DNA from: Membranipora membranacea
Taxonomy: Eukaryota > Bryozoa > Gymnolaemata > Cheilostomatida > Membraniporidae
Assembly (NCBI GenBank): GCA_914767715.1
Contig: OU612066.1
Location: forward strand, 6,765,001-6,825,000
Length of the DNA: 60,000 nucleotides
Reading direction: 5' to 3'
The notes beneath the pieces were generated by a model. It had not been told where the DNA came from, did not search any database, and saw only the letters and a list, made by a program, of their open reading frames with translations. Both the position numbers and the translations under genes were made by a program. The first letter of the stretch is position 1. Every line of letters starts with the position of its first letter. Below, one piece after another: positions 12,352 through 22,340 of this stretch.

Positions 12352-12740
12352 TGTGACATCATTTGTAATTGTAATGTACGTTATGATGATCATATAGGGG
12401 TAGACCTCAGTTCAACAACGCAGCAAAAATTTCGATTTAGACCTGCCTAAATTTTACAATAACTGTGGGTAAGTTTTCTGTCAGCTTGCAATGTGCATGT
12501 TTGAGTAGCCTATTGGTCTAAGCACCTAGTAGAGCCATTGTCATATTCTAAAGCCTGTGTTTTTATCTTTTTATAGAGACTGGTCAAACAACTATAGTTT
12601 GTCCTATTCAGAGCAGACGCTTAATGAAAATGAGACTGACATCACCAAATAACTGTGCAAAGCCTTACTGGAATTTTTCTTGGTCTTATAAAGCAAGATC
12701 ATTTCTTTTCTACAATCAATTCAGACATTGTGAAATCATG

Positions 12741-13390
12741 CACTACAGATTTGGTTCGCGACGAACAAGGGTTTGTTTGTAAGAGTTATCTTCCCATATT
12801 ACCATAGAATTCATTCCGTGGACTGTTAGGATAAATAGGGCTGTACCAACAATATAAGATAACAGTTGTAGCAAATTCTAACAATCAACACTCTCATTGT
12901 GTTCATGTGCTATTGTTCAATATTATCCCTTTCAACCAACTTGACAAGGTGTCCATGTTGCCTCAATGGCCATGAATTGAGACTACACAACATTGACACT
13001 GCAAACTAATGACAACAAAAATCGCCAGCAGCAGGGCCGTATCCCACGGCACGGCTGCTAGGGCCTGGCCCTACCAATAATAGATAATTATCAAAGTTGA
13101 GAAAAGGTCAAAAATGGCATAATAAACCAATATAACATATGACCCCCTTACACAATTTTTCATAATCACTCAGTTTAATGACAACATGACAATAACATTA
13201 GCTTATTTCCTCTCACTGATCAGACATGATCATTTGCTTATAGTGAAGTACAACCCATCACCCAGTTTATTTATCCAACTGCTAGGTATTTAGGGCTAAC
13301 TTTGGATTTCCCCAAAGCCCTCAATGATAGCTAATGAATTTCATCAGTCTATTATCAACATTGTTATGTTAAGAGCTCATGGTCAGGTCA
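12741..13390. other. Intergenic region with a GC-rich motif
   Basis: Mostly AT-rich. At about 13027-13078 there is a GC-rich block (CAGGGCCGTATCCCACGGCA..) whose GGCCCTACCAA also occurs at about 18529-18540 beyond the hAT gene. It may be a subterminal piece of the hAT element, but I could not define terminal repeats or an 8-bp target duplication. Confidence 0.35.
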
Positions 13391-13394
13391 AGGT

Positions 13395-13509
13395 TATATA
13401 AAGGCATTCTTATAAAGTTGTGACAAGAAAGAATGGAGGATACATCCAGCTTATTTAAAGCAACTTCTGCAAGTTCTGCAAGGAAAAAGCTTCAAGCATT
13501 CACCTACAG
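13395..13509 (+). promoter_or_regulatory. TATA box with a possible orphan first exon
   Basis: TATATAAAGG at 13395-13404 lies about 30 bases before an ATG at 13433 that opens a 25-codon frame rich in Ser, Ala and Lys, ending at a good donor (ACAG then gtgagc) at 13509. This has the shape of a promoter plus first coding exon. Its phase (2) does not match the next hAT exon I can see (which needs phase 1), so an intermediate exon would be needed if it belongs to that gene. Confidence 0.35.
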
Positions 13510-14149
13510 GTGAGCTGGTACATGCAAAGCAAATATTTCATGGCTAAACTGGCAGTCCCTTCCTATTCCTACCAAATTATGCCCACACTGAGACTGAGTT
13601 CATTTTCCACATCTTCTCTAGACTAACCAACCAAACCAAAGTGAGGTTGAGAGTTTACTGTTGGCAGATCCATTGGATAGATTCAAATGTAAGTGGGAAG
13701 TTACCCTCCCTGTCCAAGGGAGCAGAAGTGCCCTGGCATCAAGGATGTGACATCCTTGCTGGCATAGATGAGTGGTTTGGGGCCTGGGCCATGTTTTTAT
13801 GCTTGTCTAAATCATGCTATTGTTGAGGAAGCTATCATTATGCAATTATTGCTTGCTCCTCTCAGTATCAAAACTTTCTGTTCATGTTTGATTATTTTCT
13901 TGTATAGACCGTCTAACTCATCTGCTAATGAGAAAGCAGGTAATTTGGATGCACTCTTGATTGTTCGAAGCTTTACCGTTATGATGTTATATATTCTGCT
14001 TGCTATTGAGCTACACAAGAAACTGTAGTGAAATAAGAATAATAAATAATAAATAAATATCCACTTTTATTGCACCAATCAAACCACTCTCACTGATATA
14101 TAAGACTGTTTGTTACATTACTGAATGACAATTTATCTATTTAAACTCT

Positions 14150-14290
14150 ACAGACCCCTCCACCGAGATATGGGTATCTGGAACAATTGTAGGTTAACCC
14201 CAGACTCCTGCACAAACAAGCCCGTCAATAAGTTTGTATTGCAGAAGTCCGACGCTCTACCACCAAGCCACTCCTATTCCTGTTTAGTCT
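14150..14290 (-). mobile_element. tRNA-derived SINE fragment
   Basis: On the minus strand GTGGCTTGGTGGTAGAGCG matches a tRNA A box (TGGCNNRGTGG) and the usual run into the D arm. The downstream half has decayed. It is too divergent to be a working tRNA gene. Confidence 0.5.
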
Positions 14291-14444
14291 TTTGTTTGTT
14301 CGCCTACATGTTGACCTGCATGATAGAGAGTCGGGTAGAAAGTCAATCAATGATATATATATATATATAAATGACACAGAGATATCAGACATTGTGCTCT
14401 ATTATTCGCTCATCTATATCTCTTATTTGAATGTACTTTGCTAG

Positions 14445-17400
14445 ATCCCATTCCTGATGTGGGAGAACCAGTCACTGAAGCTAATCCGGTTGTAGATGGT
14501 GACGTAGATCTCACAGAGCCGAATCCTGGAACTGATTCTCCAAAGTTCCTCTTTGAAGGTATTTTATCAGGAGTACTCCGAGTGATTTCAGCTAACAAGT
14601 ACATGTACCAAAAATCTCATCTGCCCATATTCCTAACAGTCCAATAAAATTTTTCTTTATTTTGCAGATGCAGGTTATAAGAAGTACCACCCCCCTAGTA
14701 ACTATGATTACCCGAAGAGAGCATTTGGAGACACCAAAATCAAACTGAAGTGTTTCAGTGACACGTTTATCAGGCCCCACGCAGGTCCTGGTGGAAAAGT
14801 GAAGCAACACTTTGACTGGGTGCACTATGACACAGCTCGAGATCGGGTGTTCTGTGATGTATGCATCACTGCTCTCAAACTAGGTGGGTTGTTCTTCTTA
14901 GCAACAGTTTCTCGATCCTTCTCTGTTTACAATGGAGGGGGGCTTGCAATATTTACATACAACTGTCAGTATGATCAGGCCACTTACTAAGCAGTTGTAG
15001 CTGTCAGTATTTTGTTGTTATTGTAATTTCCATCTGACTGTTTCTTTTAAATCTAGGAATACCCTTAGGTCCCAAGGCAGAGAAAACCTACACACACACA
15101 GGGTTCACAAATTGGAATGACATAGGACGGAATCTTAGCAAACACGAAAAGTCCCATCAATCAGTGGCAGATGCTGTGACAGCAAGACTCAATAAACCCT
15201 CAGTAGCTGCACACCTAAACAGGCGTCACAGGCAGGAGCAGCTTGAGAAGAATGAGCAGTTAGTATATGTGATCAAGTCTCTACGTCTACTATCAAGGCA
15301 GAACATAGCTCTACGTGGCTCAACTTACAAGAAGGTTTGTTTATAACTTTACAAGTTGGTTGAAGGTATTTATTAATTCCATCACCGGGCAATCAAATAA
15401 AAACAGTCTGCTGTGAGATACGGCCTGAGCATGCATTTTGATGCACTGTATGAAGTTTGATATTCATGCCAGTATTAGCAGAAGCTTTCTTAATAATATG
15501 ACCACACTTGCTGTTACAGGACACAGTAAGTTCTCTCAGCGAACCTGACAGCAATTTTATACAGTTGCTTGATGCTCTCTTGAACGAGCACAACAAGTTC
15601 TCTATCCACACTATTCAGTATACCAGTCCAGCAGTACAGAATGAGCTCATAGCACTGATGGCAAACCAAGTCCTGCGAAATATCTTAGAGGAGATATCAG
15701 AGCAAAAGTTCTTTTCCATCATGCTAGATGAATCGTCTGACCGGTCTAATGGGAGCAGATGTGTTTCCTCTTGAGGTTTGTGAATAGCTTTGACTATGTG
15801 ATATGGCAGTCGATACATCATCCATCAAAAGCGTGGGCCCAACTGTGAATGGTGATAAGCGAGATTTAAAGCACTTTCCAAGAATGCGAATTTTTAAATA
15901 ATACACAGCAAATTTCTGCCCCATGCACTACTCTCACGATATCAGCCTAAGCTATAATATCTCCTTAATTTATAGAACAGTGGACGACAAGTTAGAAGCC
16001 TCTGAAGACTTTCTAGGTATGATGGAGATGGCTAGCTGTAACGCTAAGAGCATTGTCACCAGCATCAAGGACATACTACTGCAGCTCAACTTACCACTTG
16101 CCAATTGCCGCGGGCAATGCTATGATGGAGCCAGTGTAATGTCTGGACACAAGAGTGGAGTATCTACTCTTATATATCAGGTAATGGCAGATGCAGCCAG
16201 AACCTTGATGCCCACAACATTGCCCAATCAATACATTGCATTAATTCCACAATTGCAATAACATCTTCGATGCGCTGTGATTGCTCTTACAACCAACAGG
16301 ATATAGATTTTGTCTGTTTATTGTTGATAAAATTGTAGAAAAATAATTGACTATAAAATCATAATTTGCACCAATGGCCTAGCCAGATAGTTAGAGACTA
16401 GAGCACACTAGGAGCACACCTGTGTTTTCTTTTATTGCAGGAAAATCCTCTTGCACCATATATTCATTGTCACACTCACGCACTCAACTTGGCTGTGCAA
16501 GACTCTGTAACAGGCAGTCAGCTACTAAAAGAGACGCTTGCTACAGTTGGGGAGATATGTTCTATCATAAGATCGTCTCCAAAACGAAACGCGATGTTGG
16601 AAAGCATCAAAGACTCTGCAGATGATCAGCAGTCAGACAATTATAATAGAGCCGGTCGAATCACCACTTTTTGCCCAACTAGGTATTTAAGCAAGCAATT
16701 CATATGTATGCACAAGCGCTCATGTTAATTTCTGACGCCACATCTAAACCTGCAGTAAAGAATATTCTTTTTCTTATTATTTAACAGAACTTGACAATTC
16801 TGATTTAATCCCATTCTATTGCCATATCTCAGGTGGACTGTACGAGCAGAAACCATGAACAAGCTGCTCCAGAATTATCAATACCTACAGGAGCTGTGGC
16901 CATCTCTGAAAACATCTACCACTACTGCTAATGCTACGGCTGCCAACTCTTTAGTCCGGATCATTGCTGCTGACTATCAGATGCGCCAGCACAGATTTCT
17001 ATATGGTATAATCAACGCTATCCCTCTGTTTATTGATTTCCAACCAACCAAATAATATTTGATTTAATTTCCATGGTGATTAGATATTGAAATTGATAAT
17101 CTCTTACCATAGTGAGACAAACTCTTACCGCCAGTGAGTATTATTGAAAGTGTTAGTGAGATACTGTCTTGTATAATTGCCTGAATGTTAGATCAAATGC
17201 TATTAATCAATTATCCTACTATTCCAGGCCTCCTACTAGGGATAAGGGTCTTCACCCTCACAGACAAACTGTCAACCACACTCCAATCTGCAAAGATGAC
17301 GGTAGCTGACGCCCAGTCACTGGCATCTAAGTACATTCGTACTCTTGAGGGATTGCGAAGTGATGAGGACTTCGAGATGCTTTGGAAAGAAACTTCTCAA

Positions 17401-18305
17401 TACCAGGAAAAACTAGGTTAGTTTCTATGTTTTAGACCTGACTGCATCGAATATAACAAGGTGCGGATGTAATTATCCATGCTGCCTCATGGGATTCAGC
17501 TAATAGCACAAATTGATAGACATGTCAATGCTTAGGAGAGGAGTTGTAAAGATAGCCAGAATTCGGTGTCATTGTTCAACTTCATGTGGCGTAATCAATA
17601 AATTGCTACCAAGCTATATGGCATTATTTCATCAACCTCACGATAAAAGCCGTGCTCTGTGTATTTTTGTCAGATGTTGATCCGCCAAAGGAAGGCCGAG
17701 TGAGAAGGACACCTGTCCGGTTAGAGGACTATAACGGGACTGGTGTGATGTTATCCGTAAAAGAGAAAAGTCACCAGCTTTATATGGAGGTTTTTGACCT
17801 GGCCATAAACGGCATCAAAGCCAGGTTCGAGCAGAAGGGCATCGAATTGCTCTTGCAGATAGAGTTGCTCCTTTGCTCTGGTGCAAATCCTGCCACATCC
17901 ACATCCACAATATGTGATGCTTATGGCTTTGATAGCTTTGATCTTGAGGCTGAATTGAGGGTTTATAAGAAGGACGACGACATTGTGAAAGACGATATCA
18001 CAACTGTGATAGCGTCTTATAAAAATAACCTAATAATAAACATGTCATTATATCCTATCATATTCAAAATTTTGAAACTGATTGTAGTGTTACCCGCCAC
18101 AAATGCGTCTAGTGAGCGCTCATTCTCTGCTCTCAGTAGGCTCAAGACAGCTGGGCGTACATCAATGATGCAGGATAGATTAAATCATCTATTACTGCTA
18201 CATGTTCACAAGAACAAAACGGATACACTGGACATTCAATCTGTCATCAGAGATTTTGTTCAGTGTCATCCAAGTAGAGAAAGTTCCATTGCGGTGTATA
18301 AGTAA
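14445..18305 (+). CDS. hAT-superfamily transposase, multi-exon (broken or alternatively spliced)
   Basis: Nine exons: 14445-14558, 14668-14883, 15057-15334, 15520-15775, 15976-16180, 16441-16682, 16833-17005, 17228-17416 and 17674-18305. Visible parts in order are a TTF/ZMYM-type zinc finger (CDVC, then TGFTNWNDI and HEKSH), the first catalytic Asp context (MLDESSD), the second (CRGQCYDGA), HCHTHALNL, and the C-terminal dimerisation segment (TNASSERSFSALSRLKTAG). Exon 4 reads open only if one base is restored near 15751, after which the conserved strand EQMCFLLR appears and phases agree. An alternative donor at 15743 keeps the frame but drops that strand. The 5' exon is unresolved. AATAAA follows at 18386. 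Flanking terminal repeats were not found, so this may be a degraded transposon or a host gene derived from one. Confidence 0.8.
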
Positions 18306-18385
18306 GGCTTGGTCAATTCGATAGTTATGGATATATCAATATTTTTGCTGGCATAATATAAAGAATAATTGGTATAGACAGTTAC

Positions 18386-18391
18386 AATAAA
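18386..18391 (+). terminator. Polyadenylation signal AATAAA of the hAT gene
   Basis: AATAAA lies about 80 bases after the TAA stop at 18303-18305, at a usual spacing for an animal 3'UTR. Confidence 0.55.
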
Positions 18392-18469
18392 ACTCACACA
18401 TAAACCCAAACCAGAAGATAGCCTTGTAATGCAAATAATAGTGTTCTTGTGCGATAATTTCGCCTTAAA

Positions 18470-18600
18470 AGCTCTGGCGTCCGGGGCTCCGCCCCGGACC
18501 CTGTGGGGGGGGGCTTACAGCGCCGCTTGGCCCTACCAACCAAAAGTTGAAGGAAACCCCCCTGGCCAGCAGTTGGCTGAAGGGGGATCAAATCCAATAA
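18470..18600. repeat. GC-rich hairpin block downstream of the hAT gene
   Basis: TCCGGGGC-TCC-GCCCCGGA forms a perfect 8-bp stem with a 3-base loop, followed by a G run and GGCCCTACCAA. The block is sharply GC-rich against AT-rich flanks. Such stems are common near the 3' ends of hAT elements. The rest to about 19200 is AT-rich and featureless. Confidence 0.5.
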
Positions 18601-19226
18601 TATTTGCTTGGCGATTACCCTGCACTCTATCATAGATTGGTGCAGGATAAAAAGTTACTCACAAGTAAGCAATCTCTAGCACTAAAATTTCTTGCAGCAT
18701 GAGCAAATCTGCCAACTACGTTCAAGATCATAAGCGACCAGAATATAATTCATCCTCAAAAGCTTGATCATTAATTGGAAGCTAGAAAAAGAGAAGAGAA
18801 AGAATCAATTATTAGGAAATGTAGTACGCCAGAATTTTTCGAACTATCCCCAATGCTGTGCTGGTATAATATTAAGTCTAAATGACTATCACACACCTCA
18901 CTCTATGGGCAAGCCATCATCATTATTGTTATCATTTCTAAGTTTTTGAGTTATTTAAATCAACCTTTTAATCAAACTAAACTAATCCAAATGTAGCAGA
19001 GTACATCAAGAATCAAATAGAATTTTAGCGAATAAACAATTATTCATATCATGTTATGTTTCAATATAGAGTTATATTTCATTGAAACTTGCAGCGGAGT
19101 AATATATGCAAAAAATATAATGGAACAAATATTGATTCATTCAAGGCATTGTACATATATAATCCAAAGAAAATGCTCACATCAAGAACGGAGAATTTAG
19201 CAAATTTTATCATTCATAGCGGTAGA

Positions 19227-20294
19227 TTATCTTGTCTCACAGATGAAAAATCTCTTTGCATTAACACATTTACAATCACTCCATTCTCCACTTGTCTTTG
19301 GGCAGACACATAAATCATTTCCATTGGTGTTGTCAGGCTCACCAGATCTCCACGAAGAGGCAATCTCAGGGAATTGCTTGACAGCAGTTCTGTTCCAGAA
19401 TGCTTCTGTGCTGTATCCATCCCAGAAAAACAGCCTGTTTACTAAGGTCTTCTTGAGCACCAATGTAAATGAAGTCCGAGTCTACAAATGATGTAAATAG
19501 TGGTGAGGTACATTATCATATAGAAACAAACGGAAAGTGTTGGACAGATTCCACAATCAATGAGCAATGTAGCTGTCAACAGCATGGCAACTACCTGGGA
19601 TAATAAGCAGCTTCGATGACGATTGATCATAAAAACAAACCCATTGTGTTTTCCATGAGAAATTGCTTGAGGTTTTCCCTTCTGAACTTAGTTTCTGCAT
19701 TCACCAATTGTCCAGAGTAAATTTTACCACAGAGTGATTTGGCTTCAACATAGTTCTCCTTTTCATTACTAAGAATTAGACAGGATCTAGTTTCACCAGA
19801 CCCGACGGTGGCGAAGTTACCTGGGCATTCGTCTATAAAATATGGAATTAAATCAAAATCAAATACAATATTGACAGTAATAATATTAGTCTACCACATC
19901 TACTTCAGTGAGGCCAAACCATGTGATATGTTTTCTTAAAGTTTGTATAGTTAAACTTTGAAAGCAAGTTCTGAGTTGGTAGGGCTAAATATCTGTTCAT
20001 AAAATATACTGATTGCTCAAAAAAGCATGAAAAAAAGTGTCAATATTTTCTTAGTACCAACATCAATGAGTATTACATCAAAAAAATAGGAAGAATGCTA
20101 AGATATTCAAGATTGAACTTTGAACCAACCCATAATGTTATTAATATTTACAAAATTTGTAGCTATGCTTTACATCACTGTCATAATATCAAAGAGGAAA
20201 GAATCTAAAACCGATTCTGAAAGATTATCATAAACTTACCTATAGCAGAGGCTACCTGAACTCCTAAAGCAAGGATAAGAGCAACAGTGAACAT
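19227..20294 (-). pseudogene. C-type lectin gene, frameshifted copy
   Basis: Three exons at 20240-20294 (signal peptide MFTVALILALGVQVASAI), 19641-19832 and 19227-19481 have the same lengths and phases as the intact lectin at 30.3-31.4 kb, except that exon 3 is 255 nt rather than 260: six bases fewer at its start and one extra base. The extra base lies in the T run of the codons before FFWDGYSTEAF, at about 19426-19430, and shifts the frame so that translation stops soon after. Downstream the other frame still reads SGEPDNTNGN, WSDCKC and a terminal FICE segment. The shift is in a five-base homopolymer, so a sequencing error is possible; if so, this is a working paralogue. Confidence 0.8.
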
Positions 20295-20388
20295 GTTGTA
20301 TGGTTGGTAATTAGATGATGTTTCTTTGGGAGGCTACCAATCACTTTTACTGATAGTGCTGAAGTGATGATAAATATATCTTACAACA

Positions 20389-20396
20389 TTTATATA
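20389..20396 (-). promoter_or_regulatory. TATA box of the frameshifted lectin
   Basis: The minus strand reads TATATAAA about 95 bases before the ATG. The surrounding CCTATATAAATG is shared with both other lectin genes at the same distance, so the promoter was duplicated with the genes. Confidence 0.6.
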
Positions 20397-20399
20397 GGC

Positions 20400-21980
20400 T
20401 TGGTCCTATGAGGAAAACAAGTTGCAGTAGCAAAAATACCAACATGATCAAAGCACGACATGCCATAAAACAATTATTGTTGGCTCAATCATGTTTTATA
20501 TCCATTAAAAAAATAGCCAGTTGAATTTAAAGACATGACACTATGTGTCCAGCAAAGAATCACAGGCACTTTTCACTCGATATTTTGGTGCCAATTTGCG
20601 TCAATGACAGACTTTTTGTCAGTTTGTTCTTATAATTCTTCATCCACTTTGCCTTGATAATAACCATAATACAAAAAAATGTAACAGTCAGAACACATTT
20701 CATTATGACTGCAATATGGTGAAGGTTAATTCTCTTCAACATATCGCAGTCATAGATAAATGTGTTCTGAAAGTATCATTTTGGCATTTTGTTTATTATC
20801 AAGACAGGTTGGTGAATGCCGATTCACCCAAGCTGTGACCATTTGAAACTTGAGTAATGGTTAGTAACACACTCCAAGATTATTTTCCAAACTGATATAT
20901 CCAGATTGTGAGGATGATTGGATTATAATTCGTATCAGTATTGATCTCAAATGGGAATGCTTTACTGTAACAGGTGTTACTTTGACACACTATTCACAAG
21001 TTTTAAACTAGCAAACACATCATGTACAAAACATTCATCTATTTTATTGATTATTTTTTTGTGACATTCAGGAATAACCAGCATTATTCCAACATAACCT
21101 TTAAATATTAAATACACTGATTATATTATGTAAAATCAGTTAAAAGTGATTTAATCAGCCATTGTTAACCAATCAATTTCAAGTGAGATTTATAATTTTT
21201 CTCCAGTGTCAGATAAAAAAAATATTTTGAGTTATGATTGGTTAATTAAGTATCTCACGAACAAGACAATGATATTTTGGTGTACACAGACATACCCTTT
21301 CCATGATGTATAATGGAAAATGTCAGTAAGATTTAGCAGTAGTATTGCTTTTTGATGAAGCTGAAAGCTATACGGAACTAGCTTAGAGCAACATTGAACA
21401 TAATAGCACTACAATCAAACATCAAGATTACTACTCTTATAACACCAAAACCTTCAATATTATACCAATGGTCATATCAGGATATGTGCTAATTATTTAG
21501 CAGTCAAAAAGTATTGTCCCAAAAGTGAATTTGTTATGGATAAGAAATATTGTTAAGTTAATCGACACATGTAATTGCCTCAATAAGCACAATTATTTTG
21601 ACGCACTTTGTTTACAATTAACCAAGGAGAAATCAACATTTTGCAGACATGGATTTTTTAGATTGCATTGGTTGTATATTTTGGAGTTGGCCCTCCTTGA
21701 TTCGGAGGCCCCCTTGTGATCTGTGGGTCTGTTATGGAGCACAGTCCATTTAGACTAGTATCTATACATTTCCTTTAAAGTCTTAAATGTGTTCCTGATT
21801 GGCTAACCAACAAAATACATATTGAGGTGCCAAGGTCATTTACCGTCCTTTTCAAATGACAGGGGAGCACAGAATATTGATAAGGGCTCCAGCTTCCCTG
21901 ATTACTACTCTTAATGTCTGTACTCACATTTTGTTGTGTTTAGTTGTAGATGGTGTGGCAAGAGTGTCATAATTAATGAT
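20400..21980. other. Intergenic AT-rich stretch
   Basis: No supported gene, RNA or defined element. Short open frames occur on both strands without splice partners or recognisable products. Confidence 0.5.
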
Positions 21981-21984
21981 TAGG

Positions 21985-22340
21985 AGACTGACGCTTATCC
22001 TAAATAAAGGACGATTATCCCCATGATCTTGAGATCAACAGTTGCATTTGAAGGCAAAACTTGCAGTCAGTGACTTACAATCACTGGGAGCTTAGCGGTC
22101 ACAGATGAAGTGAATTGGCATTCATCAAAATTTCGCATCCTTAACATCCCCAAAATCCTTGGCCGCGGGACTCTGGTCACGGGACTTTGGTCTTTGGGAC
22201 TTTGTTCATTGGTACTTTGGTCTATGGGACTTTGGTCACGGGACTTTGGTCTTTGTGACTTTGTTCATGGTACTTTGGTCTTTGGGACTTTGTTCATTGG
22301 TACTTTGGTCTATGGGACTTTGGCCGCGGGACTTTGACCC
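21985..22340 (+). repeat. Dispersed repeat with GGACTTTGGTC minisatellite (copy 1)
   Basis: A unique-looking head at about 21985-22100 (GGACGATTATCCCCATGATC.., then GACTTACAATCACTGGGAGC) matches the reverse complement of 38400-38515 closely. It is followed by 12-15 bp degenerate units of the form GGGACTTTGGTC plus 2-3 bases, at about 22165-22335. The repetitive 75-aa frames here (GLWSLGLCSLVLWSMG) are products of the minisatellite, not a gene. Confidence 0.75.

Larger units (their letters stand above)
10677..12690 (+). pseudogene. Decayed inverted copy of the 213-aa secreted-protein gene
   Basis: Remnant of exon 1 lies at about 10677-10793, exon 2 at 11188-11351 (164 nt, intact and strongly similar), exon 3 at about 11999-12126 and exon 4 from about 12582. 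Exon 1 has lost a readable signal sequence upstream and carries an out-of-frame deletion after GDVLMQ, so it stops at once. Exon 3 has an early frameshift compared with the intact gene. Exon 4 keeps VCPIQSRR and NCAKPYWNFSW but runs past the stop used in the intact gene. Several independent lesions make this a pseudogene rather than a functional paralogue. Confidence 0.8.
9595..12740 (-). repeat. Right arm of inverted duplication
   Basis: This is the inverted counterpart of 6230-8140. Compared with the left arm it contains three additions: a TAA-flanked MITE at 10151-10538, a triplicated block at about 11530-11985, and a SINE-like insert of about 165 bp near 12187-12351. Because the left arm lacks them, all three are best read as later than the duplication. 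Confidence 0.8.
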
